From an uncultured Clostridia bacterium (GTDB lineage: Bacteria; Bacillota; Clostridia; Oscillospirales; QAKW01): a stretch of DNA of 64,000 nucleotides. Below the pieces are notes generated by a model. It worked only from the letters and a program-made list of their open reading frames with translations. It was not told the origin of the DNA and searched no databases. The translations under genes and the position numbers were made by a program. The first letter of the stretch is position 1; each line of letters starts with the position of its first letter. The stretch is from positions 42,121-106,120 of the forward strand of contig CALXGQ010000030.1 of the NCBI GenBank assembly GCA_944387895.1. Direction: 5' to 3'. Below, in pieces: positions 14,574 through 23,365 of this stretch.

Positions 14574-15824
14574 ATGGAGAATTTGTATTTTGTTGATTCA
14601 CCGCGGCTCTCTGCAGCGGCGCTGGAAAAAAAGCACCGGCTGGAAACCGATCCTTCCAGCCGGAAAGATCCCATGGAGTATCTGCCGGGGATGGAGCAGA
14701 TCCGCTCAGATATCAGCGCAAAGGTTCTGGAGCAGATGGAGCGCTATGATTATAACGCCTATACCGCCGCCGACGTAACCGCCGCGCTGGAGCGGGAGGT
14801 ATGCACCGTCGAAGACTTCAAGGCGCTGCTTTCTCCGGCGGCAGAGCCGTTTTTAGAGCAGATGGCGGAGCGCGCCCGGCGTGAAACGGCCCGGCATTTT
14901 GGGAATAACGTCTATCTGTTCACCCCTCTTTATATAGCAAATTACTGTGAAAACTACTGCGTTTACTGCGGGTTCAACTGCTATAACGATATCCGCCGCA
15001 GAAAGCTGACATCGGAGCAGATCGAGGCGGAAATGAAGGTGATCGCCGAAAGCGGGATGGAAGAGATTCTGATCCTCACCGGCGAGAGCCGCAGCAGGAG
15101 CAGCGTGGAATATATCGGCGAGGCCTGCCGGCTGGCGCGCCGGTATTTCCGGCTGATCGGGCTGGAGATTTACCCGGTCAATACCGATGAATATCGCTAT
15201 CTTCATCGCTGCGGCGCCGATTACGTCACGGTTTTTCAGGAAACCTACGATATCGAACGGTATGAAAAGCTGCATCTTTCCGGGCATAAGCGGGTCTGGC
15301 CGTATCGTTTCGACGCCCAGGAGCGCGCGCTGCTGGGCGGGATGCGGGGCGTTGCCTTTTCGGCGCTGCTGGGTCTTTCGGATTTCCGGCGGGACGCGCT
15401 GGCCAGCGGGCTGCACGCCTATTATCTGCAGCGTAAATATCCCCGGGCGGAGATCTCCCTTTCCTGCCCGCGGCTGCGGCCGATCCTGCATAACGATCGG
15501 ATCAATCCGCAGGACGTGCATGAAAAGCAGCTCTGCCAGATCCTCTGCGCCGACCGGATCTTTCTGCCCTACGCCGGGATTACTGTTTCTTCCCGGGAAA
15601 GCGCGTCCTTTCGCAACGGCATCGTAAAAATCGCCGCCACCAAGATCTCGGCCGGCGTTTCCACCGGGATCGGGGATCACGAAAGCAAGTATACCGGCCG
15701 GAAAGCCGGTTCCGCCGGCGACGAACAGTTCGAGATCGACGACGCCCGCAGCCTGGAGCGGGTGTATCAGGACATGACCGGCGCCGGCCTTCAGCCGGTG
15801 CTCAACGACTATCTTTATGTTTGA
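14574..15824 (+). CDS. thiH: 2-iminoacetate synthase ThiH (radical SAM)
   Basis: A 416-aa radical SAM enzyme with the CX3CX2C cluster motif CENYCVYC (Cys125, 129, 132) and the C-terminal BATS-type region. It cleaves tyrosine to p-cresol and dehydroglycine, the oxygen-independent alternative to ThiO, as expected in an anaerobe. The protein has a longer N-terminus than E. coli ThiH (about 377 aa); an inner ATG at residue 34 is possible, but GAGG sits well for the first one. Its stop overlaps the next gene by 8 bases. Confidence 0.95.
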   Translation: MENLYFVDSPRLSAAALEKKHRLETDPSSRKDPMEYLPGMEQIRSDISAKVLEQMERYDYNAYTAADVTAALEREVCTVEDFKALLSPAAEPFLEQMAERARRETARHFGNNVYLFTPLYIANYCENYCVYCGFNCYNDIRRRKLTSEQIEAEMKVIAESGMEEILILTGESRSRSSVEYIGEACRLARRYFRLIGLEIYPVNTDEYRYLHRCGADYVTVFQETYDIERYEKLHLSGHKRVWPYRFDAQERALLGGMRGVAFSALLGLSDFRRDALASGLHAYYLQRKYPRAEISLSCPRLRPILHNDRINPQDVHEKQLCQILCADRIFLPYAGITVSSRESASFRNGIVKIAATKISAGVSTGIGDHESKYTGRKAGSAGDEQFEIDDARSLERVYQDMTGAGLQPVLNDYLYV

Positions 15825-16431
15825 TATTCTATGCGTAACAAACCGGCGGCTTTGTCGGGAAGATTTTTTTGTACGGATGAAAAAAATAGCCGCCGCCCAT
15901 CCCAAAGCCGTTCTGCTGCGGGAGAAGGATCTTTCGGAGGCGGCCTATACGGAGCTGGCGCGGGAGGTTCTGGCGATCTGCGCCGGGGAGGGCGTGCCCT
16001 GCATTCTCCATTCTTTCACCCGGGCGGCGGCCGCGCTGGGGGCGCCGGCCGTCCATCTGCCGCTTCCGTTGCTGCGGCAGCTGGCGCCGGAGGAGAAAAA
16101 GGCGTTCTCCGTGATCGGGGCTTCCTGCCATACGGACGCCGAGGTGCGGGAGGCCTGCGCGGCGGGATGCGGCTATATCATAGCCGGACATATTTTTGAA
16201 ACAGACTGTAAAAAAGGGCTGCCCGGCAGAGGGGTGGATTTTTTCAGGCAGGCGGCGGCCTGCGCGACGGTTCCGGTCTATGCCATCGGCGGGATCCGGC
16301 CGGAAAACGTCCGGGCGCTGCGTCATGCCGGGGGAGCGGGGGTCTGCCTGATGCGCGCGGCGATGGAATGCGCGGATCCGGCCTCCTGCTTTGCGGCGCT
16401 GAAGGAGGCGTATGATCGTGAACTGGAATAA
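15817..16431 (+). CDS. ThiE-like protein, probable thiazole tautomerase (TenI type)
   Basis: A 204-aa TIM-barrel protein of the thiamine-phosphate synthase fold (FDILCVTNRRL, AGHIFETDCKKGLPGRG, VPVYAIGGI). A true ThiE follows immediately, and this one lacks the ThiE pattern QLREK...NDD that binds pyrophosphate and magnesium (here LLREKDL and ILHSF). It is therefore more likely the TenI-type tautomerase that aromatises the ThiG product. The ATG overlaps the end of thiH by 8 bases and the 3' end overlaps thiE by 20 bases. Confidence 0.8.
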   Translation: MFDILCVTNRRLCREDFFVRMKKIAAAHPKAVLLREKDLSEAAYTELAREVLAICAGEGVPCILHSFTRAAAALGAPAVHLPLPLLRQLAPEEKKAFSVIGASCHTDAEVREACAAGCGYIIAGHIFETDCKKGLPGRGVDFFRQAAACATVPVYAIGGIRPENVRALRHAGGAGVCLMRAAMECADPASCFAALKEAYDRELE

Positions 16432-17089
16432 GGAAAGGCTGCTTCTTTACGGGGTGACAGACAGAAAAGGGGCGGGAAGCGGTTCCTTTTACGAGCAGAT
16501 CGAGGCGGCGCTGCGCGGCGGCGCAACGATGATCCAGCTGCGGGAAAAAGGAATGGCGCAGCCGGAACTGATCGAAACGGCGCGCCGCGTCAAGGCGCTT
16601 TGCCGCCGCTGGGAGGTGCCGCTGATCGTCAACGACGATGCGGAAGCGGCGCTGGCCGCCGGGGCAGACGGCGTTCATGTGGGGGCGGAGGACGCTCCGG
16701 TCGCAGCGCTGCGGCAGCGCTGCGGCGCCGGCTTTATCATCGGCGCGACGGCGAAAACAGTAGAGCAGGCCAGAGCGGCGGAGGCGGCGGGCGCGGATTA
16801 TCTGGGCGTCGGCGCGGTTTTCCCTTCCCCCACCAAAAAAGGGGCGATTCGGATCACCGTAGAGCAGCTGAAGGAGATCTGCGGATCGGTGACGATTCCC
16901 GTCGTGGCCATCGGCGGGATCAGTCTGGAAAACGTCGCTTTGCTCCGGGGCAGCGGCGTCGCCGGAATTGCCGTTGTTTCCGCCCTCTTCGGCGCGGCGG
17001 ATATCGGCGCGGCGGCTGCGGCGTTGAAAAAAGAAGCCCTCCGGATCACCGGATCCGGGGCGCAAGCCCGAAAGGAGGAAAAGGAATGA
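16412..17089 (+). CDS. thiE: Thiamine-phosphate synthase ThiE
   Basis: A 225-aa TIM barrel with the full ThiE signature: [37 protein letters not shown] and [11 protein letters not shown]. It couples HMP pyrophosphate with thiazole phosphate to give thiamine phosphate. AAGGAGG lies just before the ATG, inside the end of the preceding gene. The C-terminal 20 residues are an Arg/Lys/Glu-rich tail. Its TGA overlaps the thiD ATG. Confidence 0.95.
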   Translation: MIVNWNKERLLLYGVTDRKGAGSGSFYEQIEAALRGGATMIQLREKGMAQPELIETARRVKALCRRWEVPLIVNDDAEAALAAGADGVHVGAEDAPVAALRQRCGAGFIIGATAKTVEQARAAEAAGADYLGVGAVFPSPTKKGAIRITVEQLKEICGSVTIPVVAIGGISLENVALLRGSGVAGIAVVSALFGAADIGAAAAALKKEALRITGSGAQARKEEKE

Positions 17090-17883
17090 AAACAGTCCTG
17101 ACGATAGCCGGGAGCGATTCCGGCGGCGGCGCGGGGATCCAGGCTGACTTAAAGACCATGACCCTCAACGGGGTATTTGCCGCCTCGGCCATCACGGCGC
17201 TCACCGCCCAGAATACCCTGGGCGTCGCGGCCGTGATGGAGGTTGATCCGGATTTTCTGGCGCAGCAGATCAATGCGGTATTTGAGGATCTGCGCCCCGA
17301 TGCGGTCAAGATCGGCATGGTTTCCTCCGCCCCTTTGATCGAGGTCATTGCCGGGCGGCTCCGGCACTACGGCGCCGAAAAAATCGTGGTCGATCCGGTG
17401 ATGGTAGCCACCAGCGGCGCCCGGCTGATCGATAGCGGCGCCGTCGGCGCTTTGAAGGAGGCGCTGCTCCCGATGGCGGCGGTGGTGACGCCGAATATCC
17501 CCGAGGCGGAGATTCTCTCCGGCATGGAGATCCGCGGGGAGGAGGCGATGATGCAGGCGGCGGAAAGGATCGGCCGGCAGTACCGCTGCGCGGTGCTCTG
17601 CAAGGGCGGCCACAGCGTCAGCGACGCCAACGACGTTTTGTATGCGGAGGGCGCGTTTTACTGGTACCGCGGCAGGCGGATCGATAATCCCAATACCCAC
17701 GGTACCGGCTGCACTCTCTCCAGCGCGATCGCCGCGCATCTGGCGAAGGGCTATCCGCTGGCTGCGGCCGTGGAACGGGCGAAGGATTATGTTTCCGGGG
17801 CGCTGGGTGCGATGCTGGATCTGGGCCGCGGCCGCGGCCCCATGAACCATGCTTTTGATGTGAAGAGCCGGTTTTTGGATTGA
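17086..17883 (+). CDS. thiD: HMP/HMP-phosphate kinase ThiD
   Basis: A 265-aa ribokinase-family enzyme. Markers are [17 protein letters not shown] at the N-terminus, [13 protein letters not shown] and the ATP/anion-hole motif [14 protein letters not shown]. It phosphorylates hydroxymethylpyrimidine twice to the pyrophosphate used by ThiE. The start is the ATG overlapping the thiE stop with AAAGGAGG upstream; an open frame extends 160 codons further upstream through thiE but is a low-complexity Arg/Gly shadow. Confidence 0.96.
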   Translation: MKTVLTIAGSDSGGGAGIQADLKTMTLNGVFAASAITALTAQNTLGVAAVMEVDPDFLAQQINAVFEDLRPDAVKIGMVSSAPLIEVIAGRLRHYGAEKIVVDPVMVATSGARLIDSGAVGALKEALLPMAAVVTPNIPEAEILSGMEIRGEEAMMQAAERIGRQYRCAVLCKGGHSVSDANDVLYAEGAFYWYRGRRIDNPNTHGTGCTLSSAIAAHLAKGYPLAAAVERAKDYVSGALGAMLDLGRGRGPMNHAFDVKSRFLD

Positions 17884-17901
17884 ACGGAGAAAGGAAGAAT
17901 C

Positions 17902-19215
17902 ATGAGAAACTATCAAACACAAATGGAGGCGGCCAAAAAGGGGATCATTACCCCGGAGATGGAGCTGGTAGCCCAAAAGGAACGGCGCAGCCCGGAGGAG
18001 CTGCGGGCGGGCGTGGCCTGCGGAAGGGTGGCGATCCCCTGCAATATCCGTCATACGGCGCTATCGGCAGAGGGCGTCGGGGAAGGGCTGCGCACCAAGA
18101 TCAACGTCAATCTGGGCGTTTCCGGCGATTGCAGGAACTATGAGCGGGAGATGGAAAAGGTGGAGCTGGCGCTGCGGCTGGGCGCCGAGGCCATAATGGA
18201 TCTCAGCAACGTCGGAAAGACCAACGCCTTTCGGCGCGCATTGATCGACCGGTCGCCCGCCATGATCGGAACCGTGCCGATGTATGACGCGATCGGATAT
18301 CTGGAAAAGGATTTGATGGAGATCACCGCCGCCGATTTTCTGCGGGTGATCCGCGCCCATGCGGAGGAAGGGGTCGACTTCATGACCATTCATGCGGGAA
18401 TCAACCGCAGAGCGGTGGAGGCCTTTATGCGGGATAAAAGAAAGATGAACATCGTTTCCCGGGGCGGATCGCTGCTCTTTGCCTGGATGATGACGACGGG
18501 GCAGGAAAATCCCTTTTATGAGCACTATGATGAAGTTCTGGAGATCCTGCGGGAATACGACGTAACCATCAGCCTGGGCGATGCCCTGCGCCCCGGGTGC
18601 ATCGATGACAGTACCGACGCGGGGCAGATCGCGGAGCTGATCGAACTGGGCGCGCTGACGGAGCGCGCCTGGGCGAAGGACGTTCAGGTGATGGTGGAGG
18701 GACCCGGCCATATGGCGATGAACGAGATCGAGGCCAATATGAAATTGCAAAAGCGGCTCTGCCACCACGCGCCGTTTTATGTATTGGGGCCGCTGGTAAC
18801 GGATATCGCACCGGGCTACGATCATATCACCGCGGCCATCGGCGGAGCGATCGCAGCGGCCAGCGGCGCGGATTTTCTCTGCTATGTCACGCCGGCGGAG
18901 CATCTGCGGCTGCCGGATCTCGGCGACGTAAAGGAGGGAATCATCGCCAGCCGCATCGCGGCGCACGCGGCGGATATCGCCAAAGGGGTGCCCCATGCCC
19001 GGGAACAGGACGACGCGATGGCGCAGGCGCGCCACCGGGTGGACTGGGAAGAGATGTTTCGCCTTGCGCTGGACGGGGAAAAGGCCCGGGCTTATTTTGA
19101 GAGCACGCCGCCGGCCGACCGGCATACCTGCTCCATGTGCGGAAAGATGTGTGCCGTGCGGACGACCAATATGATTTTGGAAGGAAAAACGGTGGAGTTT
19201 TGCACCGAAAAATAA
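17902..19215 (+). CDS. thiC: Phosphomethylpyrimidine synthase ThiC
   Basis: A 437-aa non-canonical radical SAM enzyme making HMP phosphate from aminoimidazole ribotide. It is the short form without the N-terminal extension of proteobacterial ThiC (about 630 aa). Recognisable blocks are [19 protein letters not shown]-like [10 protein letters not shown] and [12 protein letters not shown]. The C-terminal iron-sulfur motif reads CSMCGKMC (CX2CX3C, Cys410/413/417), one residue shorter in the last gap than the usual CX2CX4C. It ends the thiamine operon, 18 bases after thiD. Confidence 0.97.
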   Translation: MRNYQTQMEAAKKGIITPEMELVAQKERRSPEELRAGVACGRVAIPCNIRHTALSAEGVGEGLRTKINVNLGVSGDCRNYEREMEKVELALRLGAEAIMDLSNVGKTNAFRRALIDRSPAMIGTVPMYDAIGYLEKDLMEITAADFLRVIRAHAEEGVDFMTIHAGINRRAVEAFMRDKRKMNIVSRGGSLLFAWMMTTGQENPFYEHYDEVLEILREYDVTISLGDALRPGCIDDSTDAGQIAELIELGALTERAWAKDVQVMVEGPGHMAMNEIEANMKLQKRLCHHAPFYVLGPLVTDIAPGYDHITAAIGGAIAAASGADFLCYVTPAEHLRLPDLGDVKEGIIASRIAAHAADIAKGVPHAREQDDAMAQARHRVDWEEMFRLALDGEKARAYFESTPPADRHTCSMCGKMCAVRTTNMILEGKTVEFCTEK

Positions 19216-19250
19216 AAAAACCGGCAAAGCGTTTGCCGGCGGGGAACGAA

Positions 19251-19281
19251 AAAAGCGGCAGGCAAAGCCTGCCGCTTTTCG
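19251..19281. terminator. Bidirectional terminator between thiC and serS
   Basis: A 13-bp perfect stem AAAAGCGGCAGGC/GCCTGCCGCTTTT (19251-19263/19267-19279) with loop AAA serves both converging genes. A smaller hairpin (CCGGCAAA/TTTGCCGG, 19221-19239) precedes it. Confidence 0.9.
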
Positions 19282-19313
19282 TTGTGTTACAGCCTCTCAC
19301 GTTTGTGCGGGGG

Positions 19314-20609
19314 TTATTTTTCGGTGAGGACTTCCGTCCCGCCCATGTAGGGGCGCAGGGCTTCGGGGATCCGAACGCTGTATTTCTCCCCGTCGAAGGA
19401 CAAATTATTCTCCAAAAAGGCGATCAGCATCCGGGGCGGCGCAACAACGGTATTGTTGAGGGTGTGCGCCAGATATTTTTTTCCGTCCTCGCCCTTGACG
19501 CGAATCCCCAGGCGCCGGGCTTGAGCGTCGCCCAGATTGGAGCAGGAGCATACCTCGAAGTATTTCTTCTGCTTGGGCGACCAGGCTTCAACGTCGTAGG
19601 ATTTCACCTTCAGATCCGCCAGATCGCCGGTGCAGCATTCCAGAGTGCGGACCGGGATATCCAGAGAGCGGAAGAGCTCCACCGAATAGCGCCACATCTT
19701 ATGGAACCAGTCCATGCTTTCCTCCGGCTTGCAGATCACGATCATTTCCTGCTTTTCAAACTGATGGATGCGGTAAATGCCCCGCTCCTCGATCCCGTGG
19801 GCGCCCTTTTCCTTGCGGAAGCAGGGCGAATAGCTGGTCAGAGTGAGGGGCAGGCTGCTTTCGGGGGTGATGGTATCGATAAACTTGCCGATCATGGAAT
19901 GCTCGCTGGTTCCGATCAGATAGAGATCCTCCCCCTCGATCTTATACATCATGGCGTCCATTTCCTCAAAGCTCATAACGCCGGTCACAACATTGCTGCG
20001 GATCATGAAGGGAGGAATGCAGTAGGTAAAGCCCTTTTGGATCATAAAGTCCCGGGCGTAGGCGAGAACGGCGCTGTGCAGCCGGGCGATATCGCCCATC
20101 AGATAATAAAACCCTTCGCCCGCCACCCGTCCGGCGGCCTCTTTATCGATGCCGTTGAATTTGGCCATGATATCGGTGTGGTAGGGGATTTCAAAGCCGG
20201 GGTCGGTCTGCGCGCCGAACTGCTCCACCTCCACGTTCTCCTCATCGTTTCTGCCAACAGGAACGGAGGGATCCACCATATTGGGGATTTTCATCAGCAC
20301 TTCGGTCAGCCTGGCCTGAAGGGTGCTTTCCTTTTGCTGCAAAGCGGCCAGCTCGTCGGCCTGGGCGCTGACCTGCGCCTTGACGGCCTCCGCCTCTTCC
20401 CGCTGCCCCTTTGCCATCAGGCCGCCGATCTGCTTGCTCAGGCGGTTGCGGTTGGCGCGCAGCTCGTCGCCGCGCTTGCTGGCGGCCAGCTTTTCCTCAT
20501 AGAGCGCGATCGCTTCGTCCACAAGCGGCAGCCTTGCCTCTTTGAACTTTTTGCGCAGGTTTTCCTTAACAGCTTCCGGGTTTTCTTTGATAAATTTGAT
20601 GTCCAGCAT
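19314..20609 (-). CDS. serS: Seryl-tRNA synthetase
   Basis: A 431-aa class II synthetase. The N-terminal 110 residues are the long helical arm that holds tRNA-Ser (coiled-coil pattern up to LTEVLMKIPN). The catalytic core follows, with motif 2 in FRKEKGAHGIEERGIYRIHQFEKQE and motif 3 near the end (NTVVAPPRMLIAFLEN). Length is normal. It has its own promoter inside the end of the upstream gene; no T-box is seen, since the leader is only about 40 bases. Confidence 0.97.
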   Translation of the reverse strand: MLDIKFIKENPEAVKENLRKKFKEARLPLVDEAIALYEEKLAASKRGDELRANRNRLSKQIGGLMAKGQREEAEAVKAQVSAQADELAALQQKESTLQARLTEVLMKIPNMVDPSVPVGRNDEENVEVEQFGAQTDPGFEIPYHTDIMAKFNGIDKEAAGRVAGEGFYYLMGDIARLHSAVLAYARDFMIQKGFTYCIPPFMIRSNVVTGVMSFEEMDAMMYKIEGEDLYLIGTSEHSMIGKFIDTITPESSLPLTLTSYSPCFRKEKGAHGIEERGIYRIHQFEKQEMIVICKPEESMDWFHKMWRYSVELFRSLDIPVRTLECCTGDLADLKVKSYDVEAWSPKQKKYFEVCSCSNLGDAQARRLGIRVKGEDGKKYLAHTLNNTVVAPPRMLIAFLENNLSFDGEKYSVRIPEALRPYMGGTEVLTEK

Positions 20610-20648
20610 GGGAATGATCCTTTTCTTTATTCATAGAATAGTATTTTT

Positions 20649-20676
20649 ATTTTAGCACATTTTAAGGTTTTTTCAA
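20649..20676 (-). promoter_or_regulatory. serS promoter
   Basis: TTGAAA (20671-20676), 16 bases, TAAAAT (20649-20654) on the minus strand; the -35 box touches the stop of the ATP-grasp gene. Confidence 0.7.
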
Positions 20677-21710
20677 GTTTTTTTGCGTTTTTTCAGAGAA
20701 GAATAGGGAACAACCGCGTCAAAAACCGGCAGCATTCCCTTTTTTTCAGGGTTCTGGGGCACCAGCTGGTAAATATCGTGGCCGGGATAGTGGTTTCCCT
20801 CCACCAGAACGGGGCCGCCGGGGGTGATCGCCAGATCCCAGCCCACCAGACGCACCGTGGGGATCTTAACCGCCGCCCGGAAGGCCAGCGCCCGGCACTC
20901 CGGCCAGAAAGGCAGGGGATAGCCATCGAATAAAAGGCCGGTGTCGGGATGGTTTGCAAAGGTGTTTCCGGCTTTGTTGACCGCCACGCCCTTCAGCTTT
21001 CCGGTCTCCGGATCCACCGGAATGACCATGCCGCCGCTGTTGAAGTTGTCCACAACGGCGCCGCCGCTGCCCAGCCGCATGGCGGAATAAAGCAGATGCG
21101 GCGCGCCGGCGTCGTCGGTCATGGTGACCATCCGGACGGTATTGATCGCGCCGGAATAAAGGGCGCTGACCTCCCGGTGCTGCTCCAGCACCTCCTCCAC
21201 CAGCGTCTGGCCGGCGGCTTTCAGCGTATCATAAAGCGCCCGGGCGCCGCCGGGGAAGGCGGTATCCAGCTTCTCCACGCCCTTTCCGCAAAGCCCCGCC
21301 TCCGGCTTGACGATGATCTTTTCCCGCCGGGCGATGAAGGCGGCAAAGGCGTCGGCGTCGGCATGGTTCAGATCCAGAAACTCCCGCCCGCATTCCTCTT
21401 TGAAAAGGGCAAGAAATTCCGGCTTGTTGTTGAAATAATGAAAATCCTCCCGCCGGTTGAGCGCGGAAACATACCGGGTGTTTTTTCCTCTGGTCAAAAT
21501 CTCCTTGCGCTGGGCGGCCGTCATGTCATACATCCCGAAAATGGTATAGTCGATATATCCGGCTTCATAGCGCAGGCTGCAAACCAGCATATCCGCCAGG
21601 ATCCAAGCTTTGCTTTTTCCGGTGATTTGATGCACCTGCTCCAGCCGCGCCCGCAGACCGCTCAGATCGATTCCGGCCGCCCGCTTAATCAGGTAGCTCA
21701 CTTTACTCAT
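20673..21710 (-). CDS. ATP-grasp protein (sugar-transfer-associated type)
   Basis: A 345-aa protein resembling the ATP-grasp family found in polysaccharide clusters (Pfam ATPgrasp_ST). Visible elements are the lysine strand IIVKPEAGLCGKGVEKL, the adenine-side TLVEEVLEQH, the sugar/metal part NTVRMVTM and the C-terminal acidic metal site LVEGNHYPGHDIYQL. It should ligate a carboxylate to an amine or thiol using ATP; the substrate is unknown. Its ATG overlaps the end of the upstream XRE regulator gene by 4 bases, so the regulator probably controls this gene. Confidence 0.8.
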   Translation of the reverse strand: MSKVSYLIKRAAGIDLSGLRARLEQVHQITGKSKAWILADMLVCSLRYEAGYIDYTIFGMYDMTAAQRKEILTRGKNTRYVSALNRREDFHYFNNKPEFLALFKEECGREFLDLNHADADAFAAFIARREKIIVKPEAGLCGKGVEKLDTAFPGGARALYDTLKAAGQTLVEEVLEQHREVSALYSGAINTVRMVTMTDDAGAPHLLYSAMRLGSGGAVVDNFNSGGMVIPVDPETGKLKGVAVNKAGNTFANHPDTGLLFDGYPLPFWPECRALAFRAAVKIPTVRLVGWDLAITPGGPVLVEGNHYPGHDIYQLVPQNPEKKGMLPVFDAVVPYSSLKKRKKT

Positions 21711-22138
21711 AACGACATCCTCTTTCTCAGCTCCGCCAGCGCAAAGGAAACGCCCAGGGTCTTGTCCTGCTGCCGCACCCGGTAAAGCTGGCTGGCGGTA
21801 TTTTGTTCGATCGTTTTATCGCCGATGGACAGCACCGCCGCCCAAAGGGCGTGGGGCGATTCCACCGGCTGCAGGTAGGCAATCTCTTCAGAAAGCGCCC
21901 GCAGCAGCAGGGGCACGTCCGGTCCAAAGGTCAGCGTGATCTCCCGGGTGTTCTGAAAAAGCGTACAGAGCGCAACGGCGCCCTGCCAGCCCAGAGAGGC
22001 CCGCCATTTTTCAATCTCTACCAGCGTTTTTTTGGATAGGCCTAAAAGCGCGCTCATCTTTTCCTGGCTGTATCCCAGCTCGTTGCGCACCAGCTTTTCC
22101 TTTCGGTCGCAGAGGGTAATGAATTGTTCACGCGTCAT
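21707..22138 (-). CDS. XRE family transcriptional regulator
   Basis: A 143-aa protein. Residues 15-45 are a Cro/CI-type helix-turn-helix (LGYSQEKMSALLGLSKKTLVEIEKWR) with an unusual C-terminal extension of about 90 residues of unknown role. Its promoter carries a perfect palindrome over the -10 box, pointing to autorepression. The downstream ATP-grasp gene overlaps it by 4 bases. Confidence 0.82.
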   Translation of the reverse strand: MTREQFITLCDRKEKLVRNELGYSQEKMSALLGLSKKTLVEIEKWRASLGWQGAVALCTLFQNTREITLTFGPDVPLLLRALSEEIAYLQPVESPHALWAAVLSIGDKTIEQNTASQLYRVRQQDKTLGVSFALAELRKRMSL

Positions 22139-22150
22139 AGGATCACCTCG

Positions 22151-22184
22151 GTGTAATATTACACTATTTTGATGCTTTTGTCAA
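22151..22184 (-). promoter_or_regulatory. XRE/ATP-grasp promoter with palindromic operator
   Basis: TTGACA (22179-22184), 17 bases, TAATAT (22156-22161) on the minus strand. The -10 box lies inside the perfect 14-bp palindrome GTGTAATATTACAC (22151-22164), a likely operator for the encoded XRE protein. Confidence 0.82.
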
Positions 22185-22278
22185 CAGGCAGTCCTGCCGG
22201 CGGCGGAGCGGAGCGGAGGAACGTGTTTCCGGAACCGGGGAGGAGGTGGCCGGAAGGAGGGCGCCCGGTAATGGGAAA

Positions 22279-22319
22279 AGGCCGTTTTTCAGGCCAGAGA
22301 ACGGCCCTTTTTTTGCAGA
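22279..22319 (+). terminator. Plus-strand terminator without an obvious gene upstream
   Basis: GGCCGTT pairs with AACGGCC across a loop of about 16 bases, then TTTTTTT. No plus-strand gene lies between this site and thiC 3 kb away, so it either ends an unannotated short RNA from 22165-22280 or is a leftover. Confidence 0.6.
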
Positions 22320-22343
22320 AAACGGGAGGAAAAGAGATTTTTC

Positions 22344-22372
22344 TTGCTATTTTGGCCAAAATGGTTTAAAAT
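22344..22372 (+). promoter_or_regulatory. Promoter of the E2-like gene with palindromic operator
   Basis: TTGCTA (22344-22349), 17 bases, TAAAAT (22367-22372). The spacer holds the perfect 14-bp palindrome ATTTTGGCCAAAAT (22349-22362), so a dimeric regulator probably occludes RNA polymerase. Confidence 0.75.
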
Positions 22373-22415
22373 AGACGGGAAGCAGATTAAAAATGAGGAA
22401 ATAGGGGATTTCAGC

Positions 22416-23303
22416 ATGAAACGTAAAGACGGTATTCGGATCAAATTAGACGACCCCATGTATAGGGTGGCCGCTCATATCATGAATAAGCGGATGGATT
22501 CCATGAATATGGTGACAATCGACATCCCGGTTAAGCCGATTGCGGATTATGTCCACCGCAAGCGGGACGAAGGCGGCATGAAGATTTCCCGGCTGGCGGT
22601 TTTGCTGGCGGCCTACATACGGGTCATCGATGAATTCCCGTGGTTCAATCATTTTGTTGTCAACAGCAATTTTTACGCCCGCAACGAGATCGCGGTGGGG
22701 ATGGTGGTGCTGAAGGGCGGCAGTTTGAAAAGCGGCGGAACGATGTCCAAGATTTATTTTCAGCCCACCGATAATGTTTTTAAGGTGCAGCAGCGCCTGA
22801 ACGAATATATCGAGCAGAACCGGGCGCAGGATCCGGACAATGGGACGGAACGGATGATCAAGTTTCTGCTTTCTGTTCCGGGGCTGCTGCGGGGCGGCGT
22901 AAAGCTTTTCCGCTGGATGGATAAGCATGGAATGCTGCCCAAGTCCGTTCTGGCGATGAGTCCGTTCCATATTTCTCTGGTAATCACCGATTTGGCCAGC
23001 ATACGGCTGGATTCGATTTATCATCATGTCTATGAGTTCGGAACCACGTCCATCGCCATGGCGATGGGGGTCAACCGGGAGGTGCCGAAGAGCCGGGGCG
23101 GCGAAATCGTCCATGAGCGCTGTATGCCGCTGGGCATCGTTATGGACGAGCGGATCGCCAGCGGGAACTATTTTGCCCGGGGATTCCACCGTTTCAAGGA
23201 ATATCTTTACCACCCCGAGGTGTTGGAGCAGACGCCGGACGTGATCGATGAGGAGATCCGAAAGATTTTTCATCTCGAGGAAGAAGTCGGAGCAGACCGA
23301 TAA
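22416..23303 (+). CDS. Lipoyl-less 2-oxoacid dehydrogenase E2-like acyltransferase
   Basis: A 295-aa protein with the chloramphenicol-acetyltransferase/E2 catalytic fold only: no lipoyl or subunit-binding domain precedes it. Segments such as PWFNHFVVNSNFYARNEIAVGMVVLKGG and FGTTSIAMAMGVNREV align with the E2 core. Where E2 enzymes have the catalytic HRxxDG, this one reads DERIASGNYF, so the histidine and aspartate are absent. It may be a non-catalytic or differently acting relative. Stand-alone proteins of this kind occur in Firmicutes without known function. It is a single-gene unit with its own palindromic promoter and a terminator. Confidence 0.75.
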   Translation: MKRKDGIRIKLDDPMYRVAAHIMNKRMDSMNMVTIDIPVKPIADYVHRKRDEGGMKISRLAVLLAAYIRVIDEFPWFNHFVVNSNFYARNEIAVGMVVLKGGSLKSGGTMSKIYFQPTDNVFKVQQRLNEYIEQNRAQDPDNGTERMIKFLLSVPGLLRGGVKLFRWMDKHGMLPKSVLAMSPFHISLVITDLASIRLDSIYHHVYEFGTTSIAMAMGVNREVPKSRGGEIVHERCMPLGIVMDERIASGNYFARGFHRFKEYLYHPEVLEQTPDVIDEEIRKIFHLEEEVGADR

Positions 23304-23310
23304 GAAAAAG

Positions 23311-23341
23311 AGCAGGATACCGCTGGTATCCTGCTTTTTTT
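23311..23341. terminator. Bidirectional terminator
   Basis: An 11-bp stem AGCAGGATACC/GGTATCCTGCT (23311-23321/23325-23335) with loop GCT has T runs on both sides, serving the E2-like gene and the converging SDR gene. Confidence 0.9.
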
Positions 23342-23365
23342 GCGGAGCGCAGAGAGGGATGCGCC

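Noticed and set aside
16600..17085. 160-codon upstream extension of thiD
   Set aside because: Arg/Gly-rich low-complexity translation of thiE in another frame; the thiD ATG has its own ribosome site.
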